Below, piece after piece: positions 11,663 to 22,182 of a stretch of DNA of 64,000 bases (position 1 is its first letter; the number at the start of each line of letters is the position of its first letter). This DNA is from Anniella stebbinsi. Lineage: Eukaryota; Chordata; Lepidosauria; Squamata; Anniellidae. The stretch is from contig JARDYH010000001.1 in the NCBI GenBank assembly GCA_029215795.1, forward strand, positions 352,308,154 to 352,372,153, in the 5' to 3' direction. Position numbers and translations under genes: made by a program. Below the pieces are notes generated by a model. The model worked only from the letters and a program-made list of their open reading frames with translations, ran no database searches and had not been told where the DNA came from.

Positions 11663-12100
11663 GGATGTATATCATTTCATTAAAATGTATGATAACGATA
11701 TGATAAGGTCGTTATTGTGCATGTGTTTAATGATGATGATATGACAGAAAAACCTACGATAATCATCGGAGACAATAATTTTCGGGCGATTTTATTGTTT
11801 TATCAGACTGCTATATAAATATACCTATAACTTCTGTATTTTAAAAGTTAGAGGCTTGAAACTTGGTCACAGTGCTTATGGGGTATGCCTAAGTATGTGT
11901 ATGAAATTTTAGATCGATCACACCCACCCTCGATTTTATATTAATTTTTTAAAGACCATTTCTGTTCTGAGAGGTCTGAATGAACGCACGTGGCGAGCTG
12001 TCATTCTGATCTGTCAGAACTGAAACGATCTTTAATAAATTCATATAAAATCAAAGGTTGGAGGGATCAATCTCAAATTTGGCACATATGTGTAGCAACA
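11663..12100. mobile_element. AT-rich inverted-repeat element, hAT-like 5' terminus
   Basis: It opens with TAGGGATGTATATC, the terminus style of the hAT-like elements here. About 70-bp imperfect arms face each other: 11903-11980 (with 'CGATTTTATATTAATTT') and 12015-12092 ('AATTCATATAAAATCAAAG'). No right terminus or duplication was found, so the end is uncertain. Confidence 0.5.
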
Positions 12101-12266
12101 TATGCTACACATGTTTTAGACTAAAGCTCCAATTCTCCCTAGCCAGCATAGTAGCCAGGCTGGCTTGGAATAATAGAAGATGCCATCCAACACATCTCGA
12201 GAAAACTGGTTTGGGAAACATTGCCCTTGGAAACAGATAGCTTAAGACTCTGGTTTGCACAGCTAT

Positions 12267-12587
12267 TAAGCTGAGCATATGAAAAGGAGGACAGGGCTCA
12301 TGTAACTTTAACAGTTGTAGAGAAAAGGGGTTTTCAGCCAATGTTATTTGTATGCAATTAGTTCCTGGTGATATTCCCTCTTCATCACAACAGATAAAAG
12401 TTGCAGGCACTATACTACAGTGACCAGATACAAATGAAGGCAGAGCCCCTGCAACTTTAACTGTTGTGATGAAGAGGGGCTTTCACCAGGAACTAATTGC
12501 ATACACATGACACTGGCTGAAATTCCTTTTTCTCTACAACTGTTAAAGTTACATGAGCCCTGTCCTCCTTTTCATATGGTCAGCCTA
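12267..12587. mobile_element. Hairpin MITE (320-bp family), full length
   Basis: Termini TAAGCTGAGCATATG and CATATGGTCAGCCTA, both of the AAAAGGAGGA subfamily. The two arms are near reverse complements; the spacer is in the 'GCACTATACTACAGTG' orientation. The flanking 8-mers (ACAGCTAT and TTTATATG) do not match, so the target duplication is lost. Confidence 0.95.
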
Positions 12588-13486
12588 TTTATATGGGTTG
12601 AGACATATGAACCTCTGCCCCAAATGTCACTAACGTATTTGAAATTTTAGACTACTGAAATGATTGCTGATGTGTTTCACCCAAACAGTGGTGAACTCTA
12701 CTCAAGATGATCTAAGCCGTCCTGAAAAATTTCATGAATCCTAGATATATTTTTGAAGTTTTTTTCTTCTTTATAATTACCTGTAGATGTTTCTGAATTT
12801 GCATTTCTGGTGAAATTCAATGGCAATTGACAATTGGATGAGTCAAAAGAATCTGATCTTGCCAAGAACTGCTACTAACTCTTGTAGTTTACTGGAAATA
12901 GAGTTGGCCGATTTTTAGGATCAAAGCCAGGGGGGGAAATGCAAAAAGAGAAACGATGGTTCTCAGAAGTGCGAAAAAAAATAGCATTTATTGCAGCCCA
13001 ATGCATTTTGGAACAGTAGGTTCCCTTTCGAAGGATCATCTGATCCATCCAAATTAAAACAAACAAAACAAACAAAACCAGACTAAAACAGCGAACAGAG
13101 AAGGCAACTGTCTTTCTTGCACCATCAGGGAAGAAGGTCTGATGGGTCTGATGGCGCTTTTGAGAACTGGTTTCTCTTTTTACCAATTTTGGAAGGTCAG
13201 ACTTTATTCACCAATTCATTATGGAGGGATCACAAAAAATACCTACACCCAAACACTGGGTGTGAGCAAAGTTCTCAAATGTTTTTGGAGGGGTTCCTTT
13301 CCTGGCTTAAATGAAGTGGCTGGATGGGGATAGGGGTGTCTTTTCTTTCACTTTTAAATCTTCACAATGAGGGTCCCTGGTTCCCAGACATATTTTCTGG
13401 ACCAGAATGTAATGGGAATGAACATAGTGTCATCCTCGACATAATCTTCAGCAGCCTGTATCCCAATCCATACAGTACATTAAAAG
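12588..13486. other. Non-coding stretch, nothing recognised
   Basis: No repeat ends or RNA genes. Short frames at 12875-13186 and 13117-13509 lack motifs. Confidence 0.45.
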
Positions 13487-13673
13487 CAGTGAAGGCAGGT
13501 GGGTTTTAGTTAGAACCAGCCAGAACCCAAAAGGTTCTATCCAGGGTGCTGCACCCTACCCCCAAAAGTTGTTCAGCACCTTGGATAGCACTTTTAGAGC
13601 TCTGGCTGGTTCTAATTAAAACCTGGTATGGAATCACTGCCCCTCCGGAATTGGAGCCACCAACCCTCCACTG
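13487..13673. mobile_element. Small palindromic hAT-like MITE (CAGTG type), copy 1
   Basis: Termini CAGTGAAGGCAGGTGGG and CCACCAACCCTCCACTG, with inner arms 'GTTAGAACCAGCCAGAACC' and 'GAGCTCTGGCTGGTTCTAA'. A 7-base match (TTAAAAG) flanks it. CAGTG ends and near-8-bp duplications are typical of hAT elements. Two more copies lie at 30923 and 58679. Confidence 0.85.
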
Positions 13674-14345
13674 TTAAAAGTCAATACAGAGGGTCTCAGA
13701 AGCAGCCAGGCACCCAGCAGAGAGCTCTTTCAACACTGGTGAGATAAGCTCCAAATAGACCAGGCCAGTCAAGAATCCTGGCAGCAGAATTCTCTCCCAA
13801 CAGACATTTCTGAGCCATCTACGAAAGCAACTCCATTTTAAACCACAGTGATCCAAATGGGAGATTACCAAGGCATGAATAACTGTCATTAGATTTTTCC
13901 CTATCCAGGAGAGTCTTTGGCTGGTGATCCAGCTGAAGCTGACAATGGCATTGCATGCAACTGAGACTACTTGAGTTTCTAGTAACCGAACTGGATCTGG
14001 GAGAAAGAATTCCCAGACTGTGAAACTGTTCCTTCAGGGAACAGTGCACTCCCGTCCAGAACGGGTTGAATGCCACATCCCTGAACCCAAGAACCATCTA
14101 TCCAAATACCCCCATCTTATTGGGATTGAGGTCCAGTTGATTGACCATCATCTAGCCACTCACCATTTCCGGAGTCTAGTTTACCTGCTACTTGACATGG
14201 CAGCCTCATTCTCCTTAATGGTAAGGCCAGCCCTGATGGCATTTCAACCCAAATTCTTAGATAACCTCACCCAGAAGCTTCGTAGAGATATTTAAAACCT
14301 GGTAGGGCAGCAAGGGGACAAGATTGAACTTGGTGGAACCTCATT
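13674..14345 (-). pseudogene. L2-type LINE reverse transcriptase fragment, antisense
   Basis: Minus-strand translation, read from 14345 downward, follows an L2 ORF2: a VPPSSILSP block for the usual VPQGSILSP, a KLLGEVI-like segment, FGLKCHQ just before the position where YADD should be, then NPFWTGVHCSLKEQFHSLGI, LDRE, TVIHALVISHLDHCG and finally SPVLKEL. Stops and frame changes are frequent, and the catalytic YADD is not recoverable. It is an old, inactive fragment. The palindromic MITE at 13487-13673 abuts its 3' side. Confidence 0.75.
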
Positions 14346-14374
14346 GCAATGCCAGTCCCCCTACCCCACCAGTT

Positions 14375-14694
14375 TAGGCTGACCATATGAAAAGGAGGAC
14401 AGGGCTCATGTAACTTTAACTATTGTAGAGAAAAGGGAATTTCAGCCAGTGTCATTTGTATGCAATTAGTTCCTGGGGAAATTCCCTCTTCATCACAACT
14501 GTTAAAGTTGCAGGGGCCCTGCCTTCTTTTGTATATGGTCACTCTAGTATAGTGCCTGCACCTTTAACTGTTGTGATGAAGAGGGAATTTCACCAGGAAC
14601 TAATTACATACAAATGACACTGGCTGAAATTCCCTTTTCTCTACAACTGTTAAAGTTTCGTGAGCCCTGTCCTCCTTTTCATATGGTCAGCCTA
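14375..14694. mobile_element. Hairpin MITE (320-bp family), full length
   Basis: Termini TAGGCTGACCATATG and CATATGGTCAGCCTA bound exactly 320 bp. The spacer orientation is 'TATATGGTCACTCTAG', opposite to the copies at 44949 and 59344. Flanking 8-mers CACCAGTT and ACCATGAT do not match. Confidence 0.95.
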
Positions 14695-15137
14695 ACCATG
14701 ATGGTTCTTAATGCAAGAATGCACAACCTTTTTGGCCCCTGAGGGGGACAGCTGGTGTTGGCCTAGGGGCATACATGCATGCATGCATGTGCAGATGTGC
14801 ACACATTTACATACAGAGCACACACAGAGCAATGAAAAGGCCCTGTCTACCTCTACCATCTCTTCTGATGACAGCCATGCAGTTCTTATCATTATATCTT
14901 TGTTATTTGTCACCCTTTTTCCCTTCAGCTTTCCATATGTATTTTAATTGCTAAATCCCCCTCCCCAATAAAAAAAACCTCCATTATGCACCTGGTGGTG
15001 TAGTGGAGCCTGGACAAGCAGGAACACAGTGCTGGAACTTTTTATTAGCAGAGACACTGACATCATCTGCCACCCTCCAGCCCCAGAATCCCATGTTCCT
15101 TCTGAGCCTACCTGCAGTCCTACAGTAGTTATGTGTG
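14695..15137. other. Non-coding stretch with a short ATGC repeat
   Basis: An alternating purine-pyrimidine (ATGC)n run at 14771-14789 is the only clear feature. Confidence 0.5.
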
Positions 15138-15255
15138 TGAACATAACAAGAACATAAGAAGAGCCCTGCTGGATCAGACCAAGGCTCCATCTAGTCCAGC
15201 ATTCTGTTCACACAGCAACCAACCAGCTGCTCACAGGAAATCCACAAGAAGGAAG
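15138..15255 (-). mobile_element. CR1-like LINE 3' fragment, short
   Basis: Antisense tail (AACATAAGAAGAGCCCTG) followed by 'GGATCAGACCAAGGCTCC' and 'CCAGCATTCTGTTCACAC', breaking off after about 118 bases. A strongly 5'-truncated insertion. Confidence 0.85.
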
Positions 15256-15532
15256 GGGATGGGATGAATATTGCCAAGAGCTATATATTGGTCCCTATTG
15301 CAATGCAAAATATTGGGTGGGGGTTGCTTGGTCTTGAATGGGTAATTAAGACCCATTAGTTTACAAAAGACCTGCTGCTGGTGGAGATAAAAACTGCTAG
15401 AACTGGTTTGTTGATATATCAATAAATACAGCTGCCTGCAAGTTTAGATTCTGCTTGTGGGGGTGTTTCTATGGGGGCTGTCATGATTGGGTGCCTGTGC
15501 TTCAAGATTTACCACCACACCACTGTCTTCAG

Positions 15533-15890
15533 CCAGATCTACCCCAAGCAGGTTGTAACACATTGAAAGCAGTTTGAAAATGGTATATGGAATGTGTCAT
15601 GGGCCCCAACAGTTGCCAACACTGTTATAAACCAGTATAAAGTAGTAGTATATAGTAGATCCTGCCTTCACCACACTTTGCTTGCATTTTAAAAGTGCAG
15701 CTCCACTCTGCCCCTTGGCAGCAGCAGAACCAATCAGAGGGCAAAGAGTCATAGAGGCTCCAGAGAGTGGCTGACAGGACACCTTCTAGGGCAGGATCAA
15801 CACTACTGCTTTATGATGGTTTATAACACATTCCATATACAGTTGTCAAACTGCTTTCAAAGTGTTTTAACCTGCTTGTTGTGGATCTGG
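15533..15890. mobile_element. Palindromic element with ~75-bp inverted termini
   Basis: CCAGATCTACCCCAAGCAGG on the left mirrors CCTGCTTGTTGTGGATCTGG on the right. The arms continue inward through AACACATT, 'CAGTTTGAAAATGGTATATG' and the mirrored 'CATATACAGTTGTCAAACTG'. Length 358 bp, no coding capacity. Half-copies are at 59195-59332 and at the window end. No convincing target duplication, so the superfamily is left open. Confidence 0.8.
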
Positions 15891-16379
15891 AGACGGTCTG
15901 GCACTCGATCCCAGAGGACTTTATGACTCCTGCCTCTGACGGCAATTCCTACAACATTCTCTGGGAAGTGGGAAGGTGCTGCCCAGTGCAGTAAAAGGAT
16001 GAGAGCTGGGAGGTGAGCTGGGAGAAAGGGTAAGGGAGTGATCGGGGTGGGGGTGAAGCTCAGGAACTAAAACAGATGAAGAGAAAATTGCTCTGCAGGG
16101 CTAGAAGCAGATATGGGCCCAATTGGGTTCAGGGGCCCTCAACCTGCAATTTAGATTGCAAAATAACGATCCATTAAAGGAAATGGATCACTAGTTTGCA
16201 ATTTAAGCTACAGGCATGGGGGGGGGATGATCTGGAATGGGCCCATAGTGGGGGATGGAGGGTAAAAACAACAACCCACTACCAAGCCCACACGCCAGGG
16301 TCCTGATCAAGATCCCCCTCCCCCTTCTCACTTACACCAGTGCAGAAATGAAAAGCAAACCAATACATCATTAATGACA
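15891..16379. other. Non-coding stretch, nothing recognised
   Basis: Mixed composition with G-rich runs near 16217-16228. No feature supported. Confidence 0.45.
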
Positions 16380-18100
16380 ACTTTGGCCCTCACATGCATG
16401 TCCACCTCTTGACGAACGTGGCATCAAGTGATGCCTTGCTGCTGTCATCGGCAAAGCCCCATGGCTTTCAAATGGAGGCTAGTCATGCAATCAGCTGCGA
16501 GCCACTGAGGGATGTACGTGCCTTTGTGAGAAACACCCTGAGCATTCCAAATTCTGCGAGATTTGAATTCACTCTGTGTCCCCCTTGTGGCCTCATGCCA
16601 GTGTAGCCTTATTGGAATAGCGTTCCTATTTAGCCCACACTTTCTGAACAGCCCAGTGGTTTGATTTCCCCGTATGCTATTTCGATTAAAATGAGGTCGC
16701 GCTGCATTTATTTATTTATTTATTTGTCTGTCTGTCTTTTTTCCTTTTGAAAAAAAAAGAAGAAGAAGCTGATGTGAGAAGACTCTGGACTCAAACAGGG
16801 CACCTTGGGAAGAGCTTTTTGATTTAGCACGGACCATGGAAAAGGCTGCTACTTCTTAGCTCTACAGACAGGGAGGTTTTGTGATACTAGAGAAGATAGT
16901 AAGTCCAGGTCAGAGCTGGGACAGTAATAACCCTTCTTCATAACCTGACTGCACCCTTCCATGTTAACATACTGTGAGCTGAGCACAAGTGACAAAACTA
17001 ATCCATCACCATGCTGCCAACACAAAGAGGAATAGAGAGGTTAACAGAAATTGATGACATCCCAGCTCGAATTTTACACTGATTCGGCCAGCTCTGCGAT
17101 TGAAACAGACAAAGATTTATAGTCCAAGCTAGGACGCTGGCTCTCCTTGATTGCTTCAGTCCCCCCCCCCCCAACCCCTTCATGTGCTTCTGCATATTTA
17201 TTTCCAAGCTCATCACAGGCTTGTAGCATTTGAATGCTGATTTGATTTTACATTTCAAGAGGAGTAGACATTATGCTGCCATTTGCATGATGTGAGAGAA
17301 ATCACCATAACGTTGTGATATCGACGACCAAAATGAGTACTAATGTTCGCTTGCATAAATTCGGAATTGTGTGTGTTGTGTTTAAAAAAAAGGGGGGGGG
17401 GAGAAGATCATCTCCCAACAACAACAAAAAACAGATTTTTCTTCCCCGCTCATCTTTTTGGGGGTCCCTTTTTGTGTGCTTCTTTGGGTGTTAAATATAT
17501 AAATAAATGCAATAAAAAAGAGGGAATTATTCCATATCATGCGGATGAGAAATTGCGTTTTGTCATGCCTCCAAGGGCTACAGTGGTATTGAGCTTTTAT
17601 GAATTCTTTTGATATCAAGGCTGAGCATTATGAGTTCCAACACAAATTTTTTCCCCCATGACATTATTACTGAATACTTTTATCAGTTCATTGTGACAAA
17701 AAATTGATTATCGGCTTTGACGTTTGATGGATAGCTTTCATAAAGCTACCTGGGCGTGTGTTTTCCCCCATCTCTCTCTTTTCTTTTTCTTTTGTTTTGT
17801 GTAAATTTAGAAAGTTTTTCTTTCCCCGGGAAGGCTTTACTTTTTTTTTTTGAAGAAACAAAGACACTTTGGTTATGGGGAATCCTTCTTTTATCCTGAC
17901 TATGTGTATAGTAAATCTCCACTTTGGCTTTCTCAAAATCTCCTACCTTTAACTTTCTCCTCACTACTTCTTCACTTGTGCCTAAGGTCCACCTCCTTAT
18001 GCAGGAGAATGAAGCAAGCATGAAATAATAGCATTATGAGCTAATAGAATGGATTCTACCACTTCAAAGTGCTGGTGAGGAATACTTTTTTTAAATATTC
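16380..18100. promoter_or_regulatory. Repeat-poor island, candidate conserved non-coding cluster
   Basis: About 1.7 kb with no transposon terminus, in a window where gaps of this kind are uncommon. It retains scattered CpGs in AT-rich sequence (for example around 17300-17360) and short A, C, G and T homopolymers but no old LINE or SINE debris. That texture is typical of constrained non-coding DNA near developmental genes. This is inference: no alignment was possible, and no gene is visible to assign it to. Confidence 0.4.
16576..16592 (-). promoter_or_regulatory. CTCF-like binding site
   Basis: GTGTCCCCCTTGTGGCC matches the reverse complement of the CTCF core (CCACNAGGGGG) at the key positions. 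It lies inside the repeat-poor island. One motif match is weak evidence alone. Confidence 0.45.
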
Positions 18101-18134
18101 TTGTTGGATTACAACCTTTCTCCCTCATGAGTTA

Positions 18135-18464
18135 AGCCCTATTCGGGCATTCTCAAAATACTATATGCAGGAGGAGAGAGAAAGTCCTGACCCCTCTTCA
18201 AACATTTCCATTGCCTTTGACTCATGGAGGGTGACTTTCTGAAGAAGACAAACTCCAGTGTCCGTAGAGGCTCTTCACAAGATTGAGAACCCTGATTTTT
18301 CAGCATTCTCAGTTGTGTGGTGAGCCTCCATGGATACAGGAAGCTCTCCTCTAGAGAAAATTGTCCTCCATGAGTGCAGGGTGATGGAAACATGCGAGCA
18401 CCAGATCGCCTTGCATACACTCTCCTTATGTGTTTAACCACTCGGAGAACACCTGAATAGGGCT
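18135..18464. mobile_element. Palindromic PIF/Harbinger-like MITE, copy 2
   Basis: Termini AGCCCTATTCGGGCATTCTC and GAGAACACCTGAATAGGGCT are flanked on both sides by TTA (18132-18134 and 18465-18467), the canonical 3-bp TWA duplication of PIF/Harbinger transposons. 330 bp, no transposase. Same family as 2577-2946. Confidence 0.85.
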
Positions 18465-18800
18465 TTAGTGTTATACTTGCAAACATTTTTAATTTGTACA
18501 TATTAGGGGTGTGCACCGTATCGGGCCCGATCCACGATCTGGCCCGATCCAGCGCGTATCGGATAAAATTATCCGATATGATCCCCTGCCCCTGGATCGG
18601 CCGATCCAATCTGGTCCGATCCGAAAAGGACCCGATCCTGATCAGATTGGATCGGAGGATCAGGCCCCCCTCCCCCCCCTCGTGCTGCTTACTTGTCAGG
18701 GCCATCCGCTGCCATCTGCTGGTGCCAGAGGATGGAAGCGGCCACCCCGGCAGGTAAGCAAGGGGAGGAGGAGGGGGCCCACTTACCTGCCTGGGATGTC

Positions 18801-18950
18801 CGCTCCCCTCTGCTCCTGGCCGCTACTGCGAAGCAGGCTTCACGGCCTGCCCCTAGGTAGCATGCCAGATGATGTCACCACCTGGCGCAATACTTAAGGG
18901 CAGGCTGTGAAGCCTGCTTTGCAGTAGCGGCCAGGAGCGGAAGGGAGCGG
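18801..18950. repeat. Internal hairpin, module 1 of the 1357-bp element
   Basis: Arms from CGCTCCCCTCTGCTCCTGGC and GCCAGGAGCGGAAGGGAGCG fold toward each other through CGCTACTGCGAAGCAGGC and its mirror. The loop contains CCTAGGTAGC. Confidence 0.85.
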
Positions 18951-19199
18951 ACGTCCCCAGAAGGTAAGGAGCGCGGGGGGAGGGGGCTTACCCCCCCGGG
19001 GCCATCTGCTTCCATCCGTTGGCACCCATGGTCACCAGCAAATGGAAGCGGACAGCCCCAGGAGGTAAGGAGCACCGGGGATGGGGCTTACCTGCAGAGG
19101 CGGCTGCTTCCCTCTGGTGGCGCCACTGGAGGGAAGTGGCCGCCCCGGCAGGTAAGCAGGTGGAGGAGGAGGGGGCCCACTTACCTGCCTGGGATGTTC

Positions 19200-19348
19200 G
19201 CTCCCCTCTGCTCCTGGTTGCTACTGTGAAGCAGGCTTCGTGGCCTGCCCCTAGGTAGCGCGCCAGATGATGTCATCACCTGGCATGCTACTTAGGGGCA
19301 GGCCATGAATCCTGCTTCGCAGTAGCGGCCTGGAGCGGAGGGGATCGG
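19200..19348. repeat. Internal hairpin, module 2 of the 1357-bp element
   Basis: A diverged second copy of the hairpin at 18801-18950, again beginning with GCTCCCCTCTGCTCCTGG and closing with CTGGAGCGGAGGGG. It shows the element grew by internal duplication. Confidence 0.85.
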
Positions 19349-19631
19349 ACGTCCCAGGCAGGTAAGGAGCGGCGGGGACGGGGCTCACCTGCTGGGGCCC
19401 GTCTGCTGCCATCCGCTGCCACCCGGGTGGCAGCGGATGGCAGCGGACGAGCCCAGCAGGTAAGGGGGATCGCGAGGAGGGAGGGCCCCCCACTTATCTG
19501 CCGGGGTCGTCTGCTATCTTCCGTTGGCACCCGCAGGCACCAGCGGACGGGAGCAGAAGGCCCCTGCAGGTAAGACGCGCAAGGGGGGAAGGACAGGGAG
19601 GGGGGAGTTAGGCCCCAACTCACCCCCCCAC

Positions 19632-19707
19632 CGCCATTTTTCCCCATAGACTTGCACTGGGGGAAAGCTTTCTTTCCCCCAATGCAAGTCTATGGGGAAA
19701 AATGGCG
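19632..19707. repeat. Long hairpin with a CCATTTTTCCCC arm
   Basis: Arms beginning CCGCCATTTTTCCCCATAGA and ending TCTATGGGGAAAAATGGCGG pair over about 36 bases with one or two mismatches, with almost no loop. Confidence 0.9.
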
Positions 19708-20159
19708 GACGATCCGAAAATCGGACATCCGATTTTCGGATCGGGATCAGGTCTGATCCGATCCAGGGGACCTCCGATTTTGTTCTGATCTGATCCGAAA
19801 CAAAATTGGTGGTATCGATCCAGTCCCGATCCGATCCGGGGGGGTCCGTGCACATCCCTAGTACATATTTCTTTATTTTATTTTATTTTATATAGGGGAG
19901 GATTCGAAATTTCCACCTGCATTGTGAAATTATAGAACTTCATTCTGCTGAATGTGTAGCGCTAGCCCATGTCTCTGAGATTGTAAGCCTTTTTTACAGT
20001 GCTGGCTTCAGGTTTTTGAAGACCCTCGGGTAAGACTAAGGATGCTGTGAGTGCCCGACTGGGTCTGGGAGTCCAGTGGACCTTCCTGTGTCTGGCCCCA
20101 TGGACCCAGTCAGTGTTCCTGACATAAGCATTGCCCTTCAGATGAGTGTCAACCAAATA

Positions 20160-20278
20160 GGGGTCTAGTGACTGGCCCAAGATAATCCATTGAGCATCAT
20201 ATCTGGGTGGGGATTTGAAACTTGGTCTTCCCAGTCCTTGTCAAACACCCTAAACAGTACAGCACTTTAGTATAGTTA
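20160..20278 (-). mobile_element. tRNA-derived SINE head, antisense
   Basis: Reverse complement shows the tRNA-like order: 'GGGTGTTTGACAAGGACTGG', then a B box 'AGTTTCAAATCCCCACCC', then 'CTTGGGCCAGTCACTAG'. This is the head missing from the copy at 405-575. Confidence 0.7.
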
Positions 20279-20300
20279 ATACACGATTACTTGCTAAGGC

Positions 20301-20555
20301 ACAAAAGAATAGACAAATTCCTGGAGGAGAAGCCTATCAATGGCTACTAGTCCTGTTGGCTCTATGCTACCCCCAGTATCAGAGGCAGTAAGCCTATGTA
20401 TGCCAGTTGCTGGAGAACATGGGTGGGAGGGTGCCATTGCAGTCATGTCCTGCTTTTGGGTTCCTAGATGACAGCTGGTTGGCCACTGTGTGATCAGAGT
20501 GTGGGACTAGATGGAACCTTGGTCTGATCCATCATGGTTCTTCTTATGTTCTTAA
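20301..20555 (+). mobile_element. CR1-like LINE 3' fragment
   Basis: Sense orientation: 'CTATCAATGGCTACTAGTCC', 'AGTATCAGAGGCAGTAAGCC', 'CAGTTGCTGGAGAACATGGG', 'GGTCTGATCCATCATGG', ending CTTCTTATGTTCTTA. The common 3' end with variable 5' truncation is the mark of target-primed reverse transcription. Confidence 0.9.
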
Positions 20556-20682
20556 TTACATTGTACACATATAACATTGAAAATAAGAGGCACTAAATTA
20601 ATGTACATCTTATATCTTATATCTATTTTAGAGAGCCAATTTCAGTCAGATCAGACAGAAGCAGCCTAGATGGACCAAAGGC

Positions 20683-20877
20683 TATCAATAGCTACTAGTC
20701 CTAGTGGCTATGTGCTATCTCTAGTATCAGAGGCAGCAAACCAATGTACATATGCACCCCTGTCCTGCTTGTGAGTTTCTGTTTGACAGCTGATTGGCCA
20801 CTGTGTGAACAGAATGCTGGATGAGATGGACCCTTGGTCTGATCCGGCATGGCTCTTCTTATGTTCTTATGTTCACA
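20683..20877 (+). mobile_element. CR1-like LINE 3' fragment, second adjacent copy
   Basis: Same family and strand as 20301-20555, shorter, ending in a better preserved tail with two TTCTTATG units. The middle has a short deletion compared with its neighbour. Confidence 0.9.
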
Positions 20878-20929
20878 AATCCCAGTACATCCAAAAAGTG
20901 AGAGACTGTTTGACACATATCATATTATT

Positions 20930-21010
20930 ATTTATTATTATATATTTATTATTATATTTATTTGTATCCCGCCTTTTGCCCAATGCAGTAGTTGCAACAA
21001 TGCAGTAGTT
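20930..21010 (-). mobile_element. SINE-type tail with (TTA)n
   Basis: ATT-rich stretch followed by 'TTTGTATCCCGCCTTTTGCC', the antisense 3' tail of the tRNA-SINE family. The rest of the element is missing. Confidence 0.55.
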
Positions 21011-22182
21011 ATTTTAAGGTGGGAAAAAGAGGAAATAATTACAACAAGCACTAAAAATGTAGTCCTCCCCCACCCCCATTTAATGTTGGATATATCTAAG
21101 ACTGATCTTTTGAAGACTATTGCAAATCTTCTCACCCCTTCCCAATGAAATCTCTGTCTGTCCCCAACCCCAACTGAAACTGAATGGCTGCCCCAGATCA
21201 AATCAAGTGTGGGGGGACATGGCTGTCGACCGTTTCCTGACATTTACCATAATGTCAGAAGGAAGGAAGAACAATAATTTACTTTATCCACTGAGGAGAA
21301 GACAAAAAGTAAAGGTTTGAATTCCCAGGATGGAGGGAGTTCTTGATTACAGTTGCGTCTGAAGCATAAGAGCCATTTAGCCATGGAAAGCAAGAGAGAT
21401 TTTTTTTGAAAAAAAAAAAATCCTTATTTGGAGATTTTCGGGGAAAAGGTTGGACCAACTGGGTAGTGGACTTGATGCCATGTGGCTTTCTTTCCGCCCC
21501 TGTAATTCCACGAGCTGAAGCGAAACAATTACCATATTGTCCTCTTGCTCCACCCACTTGCATCGTAGGAGGCCTCATATTCACACAAACACACAGGTAC
21601 ATTGAAATTAGTGCTAATTCTCAGTTACCCTTAAAAGGGCTTATTACAAAGGCAGTGATAACAGCTCTATAGTTAAGGTTAATTCAGGCTTTTGTGGTTG
21701 ACAGGACCTTACATTCTCACCGAACTTACCATCTATTAAACAAATGTACAGCAGGTGTCTGACAGATCAACAAAGCCACTTTTAAATATTTTAACTGTTA
21801 TTTATTGCATCCCCCTACCACCACCCACAAAAGGCAATAATAGCCTCTATTTGCTATAAACAATGCCAGCTTCAGAAACTAATGGTGATTCAATTAGAAT
21901 ACCTCAAAGGGGGAAATTCACCTTTGTATTATGTGCATTTAGCACTGATGAGAGTTAAGTGCAGGCTTCAAGAGAAGCTACTTTTAAGAAGAGGAAGTAG
22001 AACATGATGCTCTTGGGAATAATGGTAACATGTTTATGGGTCCTTAGCAGTCCCGTTTGGAGTCTTCTCAAGCAATTAGATGTGGTGCATGTGATCCATG
22101 ATTTGAATCACCCTCCTTTTTTTTTTTAAAGGAGGGGAGGGGAGGAGTTGCTGTAAGGGTCAAATCCAATCAGGGGCATGGA
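21011..22182. other. Repeat-poor stretch
   Basis: Mostly unique sequence. Bases 21700-22090 read like slowly evolving AT-rich non-coding DNA, but without an alignment this cannot be shown. No exon is convincing. Confidence 0.4.

Larger units (their letters stand above)
18504..19860. mobile_element. 1357-bp GC-rich hAT-type non-autonomous element
   Basis: Termini TAGGGGTGTGCAC and GTGCACATCCCTA are flanked by a perfect 8-bp duplication GTACATAT (18496-18503 and 19861-19868), diagnostic of hAT-type insertion. The outer zones are rich in GATCCGATC motifs. The interior is two related modules, each with a ~65-bp-arm hairpin (18801-18950, 19200-19348), and a third hairpin at 19632-19707. Seven plus-strand GGTAAG motifs and five antisense donor-like motifs are spread through it. 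No transposase is encoded; the overlapping open frames on both strands follow from GC richness and lack motifs. The perfect duplication points to a fairly recent insertion. Confidence 0.93.

Noticed and set aside
18139..18705. A 188-codon minus-strand open frame
   Set aside because: It spans the end of a Harbinger-like MITE, 40 bases of flank and the start of the 1357-bp hAT-type element, so it cannot be an ancestral gene.
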